54,408 nt of DNA, from assembly GCA_047632595.1 (NCBI GenBank), contig JBLIDK010000009.1, forward strand, positions 1 to 54,408. The letters run 5' to 3'. The translations under genes were made by a program, and so were the position numbers. Below the pieces are notes generated by a model that did no database searches, was not told the origin of the DNA, and worked only from the letters and a program-made list of their open reading frames with translations. Positions 8,036-16,906 of the stretch are shown here, piece by piece. Position 1 is the stretch's first letter. Each line of letters opens with the position of its first letter. The stretch is from JBLIDK01 sp047632595. Its GTDB lineage: Bacteria; Bacteroidota; Bacteroidia; Sphingobacteriales; Sphingobacteriaceae.

Positions 8036-9031
8036 ATGAAAGCAATAATTCCATTGGCAGGTATTGGGTCTCGCTTACGACCTCACACTCATACCCACCC
8101 AAAAGCATTAATACCCGTTGGCGGCAAGCCTTTAATAGCTCATATTGTTGATAATCTTCGGCATTATGGAATCAAAGAATTTATTTTTGTTATTGGTTAT
8201 TTAGGAGATAAAATAGAACAATACCTTACTGCTGAATACAGCGATTTAGACATCCATTTTGTAGTTCAACTTCCAAAAATTGGTACAGGTCACGCAATTT
8301 GGTCGGCAAAAGAGCACATTAAAGAAGGAGATGAAATGTTCATCGTACTTGGAGATACAATTTTCAACGTAGACTTAGAACCAGTTTTAAATTCAGAACA
8401 CAATTCATTAGGAGTTAAAAAAGTGGAAGATCCACGTATGTTTGGTGTTGCCGAAATGGGTGCCGATGGCTTTATTGAAAAGCTAGTTGAAAAACCTAAA
8501 ATGCCAAAGAGTAATCTTGCTTTGGTTGGATTATACAAAGTCAAAGACGCACTTCTATTAATGGAATGTTTAGAAGAGAATATTAACAACGAAGTAAAAA
8601 CTCTAAATGAATTTCAGCTTACGGATGGATTAATGCGTATGATTGAAAAAGGTTCAAAATTCACTACGTTTCAAGTGGAAGAATGGTTTGACTGCGGTAA
8701 AAAAGATGTGTTGCTTGAAACCAACGCAATGCTTTTAAAGAAAAACGGATTCGGAGCAATTAAATATGAGAATTTCGAAAACACCATCATCATTCCGCCA
8801 GTTAGTATCCCGGAAGGAACAACAATTAAAAACTCGATAATTGGACCTAACGTTACTATTGGAACCAACAGCGTAATTCATAAAAGTATCATTAAAAACT
8901 CGGTTATTGGTAGCTATTCAAAACTAGAAAGTATGGTTTTGAACGACTCTTTAGTTGGTAACGATGCCAGCTTACGTGGTTTAAGTCAGAGTTTAAACGT
9001 AGGCGATAGTACAGACATTAAATACAATTAA
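8036..9031 (+). CDS. Sugar-1-phosphate nucleotidyltransferase with left-handed beta-helix tail
   Basis: 331 residues. The N-terminal Rossmann-like domain starts with the nucleotide-binding signature GIGSRLRPHTHTHPK and contains GTGHA and GDTIF, so it should couple a sugar-1-phosphate with an NTP to give NDP-sugar. From about residue 245 hexapeptide-like turns (IIPPVSIPEGTTI, IIGPNVTIGTN) predict a short left-handed beta-helix as in glucose-1-phosphate thymidylyltransferases and GlmU. Sugar and nucleotide cannot be read from sequence. It overlaps the next gene by one base (TAATG), indicating coupling. A related enzyme (LRPHT versus MRPHT) lies at 12178 in the same operon. Confidence 0.9.
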   Translation: MKAIIPLAGIGSRLRPHTHTHPKALIPVGGKPLIAHIVDNLRHYGIKEFIFVIGYLGDKIEQYLTAEYSDLDIHFVVQLPKIGTGHAIWSAKEHIKEGDEMFIVLGDTIFNVDLEPVLNSEHNSLGVKKVEDPRMFGVAEMGADGFIEKLVEKPKMPKSNLALVGLYKVKDALLLMECLEENINNEVKTLNEFQLTDGLMRMIEKGSKFTTFQVEEWFDCGKKDVLLETNAMLLKKNGFGAIKYENFENTIIIPPVSIPEGTTIKNSIIGPNVTIGTNSVIHKSIIKNSVIGSYSKLESMVLNDSLVGNDASLRGLSQSLNVGDSTDIKYN

Positions 9032-9975
9032 TGCCTCAAAATAGGGTTACAGAACTTTTTGGAATTCAATATCCAATCATTCAAGCGGGAATGGTTTGGT
9101 GTAGCGGTTGGGAGTTAGCCTCGGCAGTTTCAAATGCTGGTGGCTTAGGTATAATTGGTGCAGCCTCCATGTACCCAGAAGTGCTCAAAACACACATTCA
9201 AAAGTGTCAGAATGCCACAAAAAAGCCATTTGCAGTTAATATTCCACTATTATATCCTCAAATTGATGAGCTAATTGACATCATCATCAAAAGCGGAGTG
9301 AAAATCGTCTTTACTTCTGCCGGAAATCCTAAAACCTACACATTAAAATTAAAGGAACATGGAATCACAGTCGTTCATGTTGTGAGTAGTGCAAAATTTG
9401 CTTTAAAAGCTCAAGATGCTGGGGTTGATGCTGTAGTTGCAGAGGGTTTTGAAGCAGGTGGACATAATGGGAGAGAAGAAACCACGACCATGGTCTTAAT
9501 TCCTGCGGTTAAAAAAGCTATTCATATTCCACTAATTGCAGCAGGAGGTATTGGAACTGGTAGTGCCATGCTAGCCGCTTTTGCTTTAGGTGCAGAAGGT
9601 GTTCAAATAGGATCTCGATTTGTAGCTAGTTTGGAAGCCTCTGCTCACCAAAATTTCAAAAATGAAGTCATTCATGCGAAAGAGGGATCGACAGAGCTAA
9701 CTTTAAAGGAGCTAACACCAGTGAGATTATTAAAAAATCATTTTTATCAAGAAGTGAAAGCCGCTATTGATAGTGGTGCAGATGTGGATAAATTAAAAGC
9801 CTTACTAGGCCGAGGAAGAAGTAAATTAGGCATGTTTGAAGGTGATTTGGATGAAGGTGAACTAGAAATAGGTCAAGTAGCAGCCATAATTGATGAAATT
9901 AAACCCGCAGCGGATATTGTTGCAGAAATTTGGGATGAATTTTTGGAGCAAAAACAACAACTGATAAACCTCTAA
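9031..9975 (+). CDS. Nitronate monooxygenase / FabK-like flavoprotein
   Basis: 314 residues forming a TIM-barrel FMN protein of the 2-nitropropane dioxygenase/FabK superfamily. Visible are the N-terminal PIIQAGMVW, the active-site region FEAGGHNG with the conserved histidine, and the FMN-phosphate loops AAGGIGTG and GAEGVQIGSRF. Members either oxidise alkyl nitronates or reduce trans-2-enoyl-ACP with NAD(P)H. Placement among envelope genes makes a lipid role (FabK) worth considering, but the sequence does not settle it. It begins within the stop codon of the nucleotidyltransferase and ends three bases before acyP. Confidence 0.85.
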   Translation: MPQNRVTELFGIQYPIIQAGMVWCSGWELASAVSNAGGLGIIGAASMYPEVLKTHIQKCQNATKKPFAVNIPLLYPQIDELIDIIIKSGVKIVFTSAGNPKTYTLKLKEHGITVVHVVSSAKFALKAQDAGVDAVVAEGFEAGGHNGREETTTMVLIPAVKKAIHIPLIAAGGIGTGSAMLAAFALGAEGVQIGSRFVASLEASAHQNFKNEVIHAKEGSTELTLKELTPVRLLKNHFYQEVKAAIDSGADVDKLKALLGRGRSKLGMFEGDLDEGELEIGQVAAIIDEIKPAADIVAEIWDEFLEQKQQLINL

Positions 9976-9978
9976 CTT

Positions 9979-10251
9979 ATGAAAAGATTAGAGGCAACAG
10001 TTATTGGCAAAGTGCAAGGGGTTTATTTTAGAGCATCGACGAAGAAAGTTGCCAAAACTTTAAACCTGGTAGGTTACGTAAAAAATCAACTTGACGGCTC
10101 CGTATTTTTAGAAGCCCAAGGAGAAGAAGAGGATTTAGAAACCTTAGTAAAATGGTTGAAAAAAGGTCCTTCAAATGCAGAAGTTTTTGATGTTCGTTGC
10201 GAATATTTAGAAGAATTAGAACAGTACAACAAATTTGAGATACTAAGATAG
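9979..10251 (+). CDS. acyP: Acylphosphatase
   Basis: 90 residues, the usual size. It hydrolyses carboxyl-phosphate bonds of acylphosphates. The family pattern is complete: GKVQGVYFR with the phosphate-binding Arg18, and GYVKN with the catalytic Asn36. It starts 3 bases after the flavoprotein gene, and its stop codon shares one base with the GTG start of the flippase, so it is translated as part of the operon. Confidence 0.93.
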   Translation: MKRLEATVIGKVQGVYFRASTKKVAKTLNLVGYVKNQLDGSVFLEAQGEEEDLETLVKWLKKGPSNAEVFDVRCEYLEELEQYNKFEILR

Positions 10252-11705
10252 TGACGAACTCAATTAAAAGTCTTGCGAAACAAACAGCATTATACGGCAT
10301 TGGCAGTGTAGTGGGTAGGGTAATTAATTTTTTACTGACTCCTTTTTTAACCACTTATTTCGTTCCATCAGAATACGCTATTTATACCGAGTTTTATGCT
10401 TACGCGGTTTTTGTAATTGTGTTTATCACTTACGGAATGGAAACGGCATATTTCAAATTTTCGGGTGAAAATGATGAAAAAAAGACCTTTTCGACTGTTT
10501 TTACTGCGTTATTGGTTAGTACCGCTGCATTCTTGATCTTAGTAATTCCATTTAAATCAAGTATTGCAAATTCTGTTGATTACCCAGGCAATGATTTGCT
10601 TGTGATTTTATTTGCCGGAATTTTAGCCATTGATGCCCTTTGTGCAATTCCGTTCGCTCGTCTTAGACAGCAGGACAAAGCAGTAAAATTTGTCGTTCTA
10701 AAACTGGTAAATATTCTAGCAACATTGTCCTTAATTTTTGGTGCATTAGTAATTATTCCAAACGAGGCAAACAACCTTATTCCGGTGTTCAAAAATTCAC
10801 AAATTGAATGGGTGTTTTTGGCAAACCTTGCCGCAAGCGCGTTGACACTAATTCTTTTACTTAGTGAGATAAGAAAAGTAAACTTCAAAATAGTGGATAA
10901 AGTACTCCTAAAGTCAATGTTGATATTCGGACTTCCATTACTAATAGCAGGGTTGTTGGGAGCAATTAACGAAACCTTAGACCGTATCCTGCTAAAGAAA
11001 TTATTACCATTTAGTGCCGAAGAGAATTTACGTTTATTAGGCGTGTACGGAGGCTGCTATAAACTTGCTATGTTTATGACTTTAAGCATTCAAGCTTTTA
11101 GAATGGCAGCGGAGCCGTTTTTCTTCAAAAAATATACCGAAACTGATGCCCAAGCAACTTATTCACGCATTTTCACCTATTTCACCATTATCTGCACGGC
11201 AATTTTCTTACTAGTGATGTTGTTTTTAGATGAGTTGAAATACTTTGTAAATGAACGTTATCACGAAGGCTTAGTGATTGTGCCAATATTACTTTTAGCC
11301 AACATGTTTTTTGGCTTTTACTACAATTTAAGCATGTGGTACAAACTAACAAAGCGTACAGTTTGGGCAATTAACCTTAGTGCAATCGGAGCATTAATAA
11401 CTATTGGATTAAATATTCTTTTGATTCCAAAAATGGGAATAATAGGAGCGGCTTGGGCCACATTTACTTGCTATGTAGTAATGGCGTTTTTAAGTTATTT
11501 TATTGGTAAAAAGTACTATCCAATAAACTATAACTTCACTAAAGTAATTAGTTACTTTGTTATAAGTCTTACCCTTGTAGCATTAAACACCTATTTTAAT
11601 TTTTCGAACGACCTTTACTTGTGGTTAAGTAGAGTAGCAATGATATTGATATTTATTGCCACTATATTTTACTTCGAAAAACCCTTAAAAAGGCTAACTT
11701 CGTGA
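10251..11705 (+). CDS. Polysaccharide/lipid-linked oligosaccharide flippase (MOP superfamily)
   Basis: 484 residues with about 14 hydrophobic membrane segments and a Wzx/MVF-like N-terminus (TALYGIGSVVGRVINFLLTPF). Such proteins flip lipid-linked saccharides across the inner membrane for LPS, capsule or peptidoglycan. The start is a GTG overlapping the acyP stop by one base; no better ATG is nearby, and the GTG gives the full first transmembrane helix. The flanking nucleotidyltransferases fit a surface-glycan role. The substrate is unknown. Confidence 0.9.
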   Translation: MTNSIKSLAKQTALYGIGSVVGRVINFLLTPFLTTYFVPSEYAIYTEFYAYAVFVIVFITYGMETAYFKFSGENDEKKTFSTVFTALLVSTAAFLILVIPFKSSIANSVDYPGNDLLVILFAGILAIDALCAIPFARLRQQDKAVKFVVLKLVNILATLSLIFGALVIIPNEANNLIPVFKNSQIEWVFLANLAASALTLILLLSEIRKVNFKIVDKVLLKSMLIFGLPLLIAGLLGAINETLDRILLKKLLPFSAEENLRLLGVYGGCYKLAMFMTLSIQAFRMAAEPFFFKKYTETDAQATYSRIFTYFTIICTAIFLLVMLFLDELKYFVNERYHEGLVIVPILLLANMFFGFYYNLSMWYKLTKRTVWAINLSAIGALITIGLNILLIPKMGIIGAAWATFTCYVVMAFLSYFIGKKYYPINYNFTKVISYFVISLTLVALNTYFNFSNDLYLWLSRVAMILIFIATIFYFEKPLKRLTS

Positions 11706-11735
11706 ACTAATTAAATTGCCATCAAAATTAAACCT

Positions 11736-12170
11736 ATGAAGATTCGCATCATCAATAAATCAATGAACGACTTGCCATCATACGCAACAGAGTCATCTGC
11801 AGGCATGGATTTACGTGCAGCAATTGAAAGCAGTATTACACTTGGTCCATTAGAGAGAAAATTAGTTGGAACTGGTTTGTTTATGGAATTGCCTCACGGA
11901 TATGAAGCGCAAATTAGACCACGTAGCGGTTTGGCTTTCAAACATGGAATTTCCATTGTAAATGCCCCTGGCACTATTGATGCAGATTATAGAGGAGAAA
12001 TAGGCATTTTGTTAGTGAATTTAAGCAGTGTTCCATTTGTTATTGAGCCGGGAGAGCGAATTGCTCAAATGGTAATTGCAAAACACGAACATGTACAATG
12101 GGAAATGTCGGAAGAGCTAAGTAACACAGAGCGTGGAGCAGGTGGTTATGGGCACACAGGAGTAAAATAG
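11736..12170 (+). CDS. dut: dUTP diphosphatase
   Basis: 144 residues, typical trimeric dUTPase. It hydrolyses dUTP to dUMP and pyrophosphate, keeping uracil out of DNA and feeding dTMP synthesis. All five motifs are visible: SAGMDLRA, PRSGLA, the uracil-binding loop with APGTIDADYRGE, RIAQMV, and the C-terminal RGAGGYGHTG (His where Ser is more usual). It lies 30 bases after the flippase and 7 bases before the second nucleotidyltransferase. A dut gene within an envelope operon is recurrent in Flavobacteriia as far as I recall, so this is probably ancestral order. Confidence 0.96.
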   Translation: MKIRIINKSMNDLPSYATESSAGMDLRAAIESSITLGPLERKLVGTGLFMELPHGYEAQIRPRSGLAFKHGISIVNAPGTIDADYRGEIGILLVNLSSVPFVIEPGERIAQMVIAKHEHVQWEMSEELSNTERGAGGYGHTGVK

Positions 12171-12177
12171 AAAACAT

Positions 12178-13182
12178 ATGAATATTATAGTACCAATGGC
12201 TGGAATGGGAAAGAGAATGAGACCTCATACCTTAACTATTCCTAAGCCTTTAATACCTGTTGTAGGAAAACCAATTGTTCAACGCCTAGTTGAAGACATT
12301 GCTGAAGTTTGTGGAAATGATATTAACGAAATTGCCTTTATAATTGGTGATTTTGGAAAAGAAGTAGAAGAGAGTCTTTTGAAAATTGCAGATTCTTTAG
12401 GGGCAAAAGGTAAAATTTGCTATCAAGAAGAAGCTTTAGGAACTGCTCATGCCATATATTGTGCTAAAGAATCTCTAAATGGTCCTGTAATTGTCGCTTT
12501 CGCGGATACTTTGTTCACTGCCGATTTTAAACTAGATCAAAGTAAAGATGGAATTATTTGGGTGAAGAAAATTGAGAATCCAGAAGCATTTGGAGTAGTT
12601 AAGCTAGATAAAGAAGGCACAATTACTGAATTTGTTGAAAAACCTGAGACTTTTGTTTCTGATTTAGCGATTATAGGAATCTACTTTTTTACTAAGGGAG
12701 AAATCCTTGAAAAAGAAATTAAATACCTGTTGGATAATAACATAACAGACAAGGGAGAGTTTCAGTTAACTAACGCCTTAGAGAATATGAAGTCGAAGGG
12801 AATGAAATTTGGAGCAGGCCCAGTGAACGAATGGTTAGATTGTGGTAACAAAGACGCTACTGTTTATACCAACCAGCGTGTTTTAGAGTTAAAAAAGAAA
12901 ACTGAACCATTGCGCGGTTCGAATGTTGTAGTAAAGAATAGTACAGTAATAGAACCTTGTTTTTTAGGGGATAATGTTCTAATAGAAAATTCGGTAATTG
13001 GACCACATGTTTCAATTGGTAAAAACTCTAAAGTAATGAGTTCAATTATATCCAATACAATTGTTCAAACCAATACCGAATTACATAATATAAATTGTAA
13101 AGATTCAATGATTGGTAATCATACAAAAGTGGTGAATGAGCAACAGGATTTAAGCATTGGAGATTACATTCAAATAGCATAG
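12178..13182 (+). CDS. Second sugar-1-phosphate nucleotidyltransferase
   Basis: 334 residues with the same architecture as the gene at 8036: the signature AGMGKRMRPHTLTIPKP, GTAHA in the nucleotide pocket, FADTLF around the catalytic aspartate, and a hexapeptide-like C-terminal helix (about 245-334, IENSVIGPHVSIGKNS). The two share many positions (ENPEAFGV versus EDPRMFGV; EWLDCGNKDA versus EWFDCGKKDV) and are clearly paralogues. Preference for glucose-1-phosphate/UTP or dTTP is undetermined. It is 7 bases after dut and 2 bases before the TPR gene. Confidence 0.9.
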   Translation: MNIIVPMAGMGKRMRPHTLTIPKPLIPVVGKPIVQRLVEDIAEVCGNDINEIAFIIGDFGKEVEESLLKIADSLGAKGKICYQEEALGTAHAIYCAKESLNGPVIVAFADTLFTADFKLDQSKDGIIWVKKIENPEAFGVVKLDKEGTITEFVEKPETFVSDLAIIGIYFFTKGEILEKEIKYLLDNNITDKGEFQLTNALENMKSKGMKFGAGPVNEWLDCGNKDATVYTNQRVLELKKKTEPLRGSNVVVKNSTVIEPCFLGDNVLIENSVIGPHVSIGKNSKVMSSIISNTIVQTNTELHNINCKDSMIGNHTKVVNEQQDLSIGDYIQIA

Positions 13183-13184
13183 AA

Positions 13185-14900
13185 TTGATAAAAGCATTAA
13201 GCATATCGTTATTAATTATTTTTAGTTTTTTAGAGATAAGTGCTCAAAAAAACAAAGACAAATCCGAGGAATTATCTTATCCCGATAAGAAGCGCTTTGA
13301 GCAGAATTATTTTAATGGTTTAAGAGAAAAAACTATTGGTAATTATGAATTAGCGGCAGATTATTTCAGCAAAGCATTGGATATTAATAAGCAAAGTGAT
13401 GAGGTGTTTTATGAGTTGGCTGTTGTTAACAAGGAATTAGGGAAGCTTGATTTGGCTTTAGAGTTTATTAGAGAAGCCAAAACTATTAATAGTAAAAATG
13501 AGTGGTACTTAATTCTTGAAGCAGATATTTATGAAGGTCGGAATGAATACGACAAGGCCGCTAAAGTTTATGAGGAGCTTACTAAATCAAACCCTGATAA
13601 AATTGAGTACTTTTTTGACTTCGCAGCAATGCTGCTTTATACCAATAAGTTGCAAGATGCAATAGATGTATACAATTCAATTGAAGATAAAATAGGTTTG
13701 AATGAGGACATATCAATTCAAAAGCAAAAGATTTATGTTAAACTTGACAAAGTTGACAAGGCTATTAACGAAGCAAAGAGGTTAGTTGAGGCTTTCCCAA
13801 TGGAGGTGCGCTACTTGGCTATGTTAGGTGAGCTTTACGATGCAAACGAACGAAAAAAAGATGCGCAAAAGGTTTATGAGCAGATTTTAGAAATAGATCC
13901 AGACTATGCTTATGCTCGATTAACACTTGCGGATTATTATAAAGAAGCTGGAAAGTTAGAAAAAAGTTTTGAAGAAATACGTTTAGCTTTTGCTAGCCAA
14001 GGGTTGGATATTGATAACAAGGTGAGAATTTTATTAGCCTATATAAGCCTGCTAGATCAACAGCAATATCGTGAAAACGCCTTATTATTGGGTAAAATTT
14101 TAATTGAAACCCACCCTAATGAAGCTAAGGCAAATTCAATTTATGGCGATGTGCTTTATGAATGTGGGCAAGTAAATGAAGCTCGTAATCAATATTTGGA
14201 AGCAGTTGATAAAGACAATTCTCGCTTTATTATTTGGCAGCGAATTGTTGAAATTGATGCCGAAATTGATAACATCGAAAATCTAATAATGGATTCAGAA
14301 AAGGCTCTTGAATTTTATCCAAATCAAGGAATTTTGTATTTCTACAGTGGCTATGCAAATATTAGAGCACGTAAGTATGATGAGGCAATTAGTGTTTTAA
14401 ATTCGGGATTGAGTGTTGCTGGAAATAATGAAGGACTTAAATCGGGAATCTACGCTCAACTGGGAGAAGCGTATCACAATTTGAGAAAATTCGTGGAGAG
14501 TGATCAAGCGTTTGAAAATACTTTAAAGCTAAACCCCAACGATGCAAACACCCTAAACAACTACGCATATTACTTGTCGTTAAGAAATGAAAAGCTTAAA
14601 CGGGCAAAGGAAATGTCGATGAAATCAAACACCTTGGTCCCAAATAACGGTTCATACCAAGATACTTATGGTTGGATTTTATACCAATTAAAGGATTTTG
14701 AAGGAGCGAAAGAATGGCTTCTAAAAGCTATTAAGAATGGCGGATCTAGTAGCGCAACTGTATTAGAACATTATGGTGATGTATTGTACCAACTTGGGAA
14801 GGTAGATGAAGCTTTCGACTATTGGATAAAGGCCAAAGAGAATGGCGAAGGAACAGATTCTCTTGTTCGCAAAATAGCTGACAAAAAATTGTATGAATAA
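13185..14900 (+). CDS. Secreted TPR-repeat protein
   Basis: 571 residues. The start is a TTG two bases after the previous stop; it yields a good signal peptide (IKALSISLLIIFSFLEISAQ), and the first downstream ATG would delete it. From residue about 45 to 560 the protein is almost entirely tetratricopeptide repeats (for example NYELAADYFSKALDINKQ; KLNPNDANTLNNYAYYL), so it should form a periplasmic scaffold. Its end overlaps the DUF4292 gene by 8 bases. With the lipoprotein and EnvC-like genes it forms an envelope trio; the binding partner is unknown. Confidence 0.88.
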   Translation: MIKALSISLLIIFSFLEISAQKNKDKSEELSYPDKKRFEQNYFNGLREKTIGNYELAADYFSKALDINKQSDEVFYELAVVNKELGKLDLALEFIREAKTINSKNEWYLILEADIYEGRNEYDKAAKVYEELTKSNPDKIEYFFDFAAMLLYTNKLQDAIDVYNSIEDKIGLNEDISIQKQKIYVKLDKVDKAINEAKRLVEAFPMEVRYLAMLGELYDANERKKDAQKVYEQILEIDPDYAYARLTLADYYKEAGKLEKSFEEIRLAFASQGLDIDNKVRILLAYISLLDQQQYRENALLLGKILIETHPNEAKANSIYGDVLYECGQVNEARNQYLEAVDKDNSRFIIWQRIVEIDAEIDNIENLIMDSEKALEFYPNQGILYFYSGYANIRARKYDEAISVLNSGLSVAGNNEGLKSGIYAQLGEAYHNLRKFVESDQAFENTLKLNPNDANTLNNYAYYLSLRNEKLKRAKEMSMKSNTLVPNNGSYQDTYGWILYQLKDFEGAKEWLLKAIKNGGSSSATVLEHYGDVLYQLGKVDEAFDYWIKAKENGEGTDSLVRKIADKKLYE

Positions 14901-15654
14901 AGGAAAAATCGTTGCAATCTTTCTAGGCATTCTCATTGTAACTTCTTCGTGCTCTATTTTTAGAAAAAACAAGGTTTCCACAGAAGCTAAGGAATACAAA
15001 GAGATTCGAAAAGTCATAGTTGCAGCTAATTTAGACTATGAGTATTTAAGTGCTAAAGCTCGTGTATCAGCAAAATTAGGTGACAATACTCAAAGCATTA
15101 CTGTTAATTTTAGAATGCAAAAAGATCAAAATATTTGGGCTAGTGTCTCAGCATTTAGTATTGAAGTAGCACGCATATTGATGACTCCAGATTCTATATC
15201 AATTTTAAATCGTTTTAAAAGCGAATACTCTACCCAACCTTTTAGCTATTTAAGTGAATTTACCGAAGCAGAAATAACATTCGATCAGCTTCAGGCAATT
15301 CTACTTGGTGATATTCCAAAATCTTTTGCACAAGACTCAAAAATATCGACTAGTGAAATTGGCTATGCACTTAGTGGTCAATTTCAAGAGTATCAATACC
15401 TAGTTAATTGTTCCAAAACATCCTTAAAACCCGAACTTTTCAACATTAATAGCGAGGCAAAAAAATTGAACTTTTTGGCTACTTATACCGATTTTGAAAC
15501 CTTAAACAATACCCTTGTCGCAAATTCTGTTCTAATTGTGACTAAATCTGCGGAAGGTGATGCCGAGATAAATATTAGTTTTAATCGCATTGAACTTGAG
15601 GAAGATCTAACCTTCCCATTTAAGATACCATCAAAATATGAACGGGTTAATTAA
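14893..15654 (+). CDS. DUF4292 lipoprotein, possibly LolB-like
   Basis: 253 residues with a lipobox (TSSCS, Cys about 20), so it should be a membrane-anchored periplasmic lipoprotein. The body is beta-strand-rich (LSAKARVSAKL, ITVNFRMQKDQNIWASVS) and matches my memory of DUF4292. I recall this family being placed near LolA/LolB by fold, which would suggest binding of lipoprotein acyl chains at the outer membrane; that link is inference. It overlaps the TPR gene by 8 bases and the EnvC-like gene by 17 bases, so the three are strongly coupled. Confidence 0.8.
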   Translation: MNKGKIVAIFLGILIVTSSCSIFRKNKVSTEAKEYKEIRKVIVAANLDYEYLSAKARVSAKLGDNTQSITVNFRMQKDQNIWASVSAFSIEVARILMTPDSISILNRFKSEYSTQPFSYLSEFTEAEITFDQLQAILLGDIPKSFAQDSKISTSEIGYALSGQFQEYQYLVNCSKTSLKPELFNINSEAKKLNFLATYTDFETLNNTLVANSVLIVTKSAEGDAEINISFNRIELEEDLTFPFKIPSKYERVN

Positions 15655-16864
15655 ACTTGTTTTAGGCTTACTGTTATCTGTATTTTTCATTAGTCTATCT
15701 GCGCAAAGCAGAGAGGAGCTAGAAACTCGACGAATAAAACTAAATCAAGAAATAGCTCTTACTAACCAGCTTCTAGAGAAAACGCAAAAGAATAAGACTA
15801 CCTCCTTAGACGCTTTAGTTACTCTAAACAAAAAAATATCTAGTCAAGAGAAGTTAATACTAAACTTAGAAAAGGAAGTAAGCCTCATTAATAATCAAAT
15901 TGGCAGTACCAGTGGTAAAATCGAATCTTTACAGGAAGAATTACAACAACTAAAAGTGCAGTATGCACACATGATCCGCTTTGCGGATAAAAACAAAGAT
16001 GCCTATAACCAATTGATGTTTATTTTCTCCGCTCAAGGTTTTAATCAAGCTTACAAGCGAATGCGCTACATTCAACAATATAGTGGCTACCGAAAAAAAC
16101 AAGCAGAGATTATTACTGGTACTACTACTGAGCTTAGTGCAAAGCTTATAGAGCTCGAAAGTCAAAAGCAAGATAAAAATAAATTATTACTAGAAGTTCA
16201 AGCAGAAAAGGTGAAGCTTGATAGTAACAAAGGAAAACAAGCTTCGCTAGTAAAATCACTACAAGAAGAAGAGTCGAAATTAAAGAAGGAGATTCGAGCC
16301 AAACAACAAGCATCTGACAAACTGAAAAATGCAATTGAAGCAGCTATTAAACGTGAGTTAGAAGAAGCAAGAAAACGAGCTGAGGCTAATAAAAAAGGTT
16401 CGTCTTCAGGTTTAAACTTAACTGAAGATCAAAAGAAAGTTTCGGCTGCTTTTACTGCTGCAAAAGGTCAAATTCCATGGCCGGTAGAACAAGGTATTGT
16501 GACCGAAAGATTCGGAACACATGCGCACCCTGTTCTTAGCGGGATTATGGTTAAGAGTGATGGTATAGATATTAGAACTCAATCTGGTGCGAAGGTAAAG
16601 TCGGTATTTGAAGGAAAAGTTACTGGTATCTTATCTATTCCTGATTACAACACCATGATTATGGTAAATCACGGAGAGTATTTAACGGTTTATGCTAAAA
16701 TTGGCGAAGTAAACGTACAAAAAGGCGACTACGTTAAAAAAGGACAGGTATTAGGAACGGTTTTCAACAACGAATCGAGTTCTAAATCAGAAGTGCATTT
16801 CCAAATTCTGAAAGTTAGCACCATGCAGAAGCAAAATCCAGAAAGTTGGATTCTAAAGCGTTGA
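15638..16864 (+). CDS. EnvC-like murein hydrolase activator with degenerate LytM/M23 domain
   Basis: 408 residues: signal peptide (about 1-23), a long coiled coil rich in Glu/Lys/Gln (about 24-255) and a C-terminal LytM/M23 domain (about 285-408, ERFGTHAHP, then GKVTGI, YAKIGEVNVQKGDYVKKGQVLG). In active M23 enzymes zinc is held by His and Asp in HxGxD and by HxH. Here the first reads SDGIDI and the last EVHFQ, so at least two zinc ligands are lost. This matches EnvC-type activators that switch on amidases instead of cutting murein. It ends the operon and overlaps DUF4292 by 17 bases. Confidence 0.88.
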   Translation: MNGLIKLVLGLLLSVFFISLSAQSREELETRRIKLNQEIALTNQLLEKTQKNKTTSLDALVTLNKKISSQEKLILNLEKEVSLINNQIGSTSGKIESLQEELQQLKVQYAHMIRFADKNKDAYNQLMFIFSAQGFNQAYKRMRYIQQYSGYRKKQAEIITGTTTELSAKLIELESQKQDKNKLLLEVQAEKVKLDSNKGKQASLVKSLQEEESKLKKEIRAKQQASDKLKNAIEAAIKRELEEARKRAEANKKGSSSGLNLTEDQKKVSAAFTAAKGQIPWPVEQGIVTERFGTHAHPVLSGIMVKSDGIDIRTQSGAKVKSVFEGKVTGILSIPDYNTMIMVNHGEYLTVYAKIGEVNVQKGDYVKKGQVLGTVFNNESSSKSEVHFQILKVSTMQKQNPESWILKR

Positions 16865-16877
16865 TACCGTATCTTTG
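16846..16877 (+). promoter_or_regulatory. Promoter for the cytochrome c membrane protein
   Basis: TTG at 16846-16848 and TATCTTTG at 16870-16877 are separated by 21 bases, fitting the Bacteroidota consensus. The box ends 29 bases before the ATG at 16907 and lies right after the EnvC-like stop codon, so a new transcription unit starts here. Confidence 0.55.
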
Positions 16878-16906
16878 CAGCTTCAAATATATTTTAAAAA
16901 ACCTTA

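Noticed and set aside
10028..10354. Minus-strand frame of 108 codons
   Set aside because: Lies opposite acyP and the flippase start, both well-supported genes.
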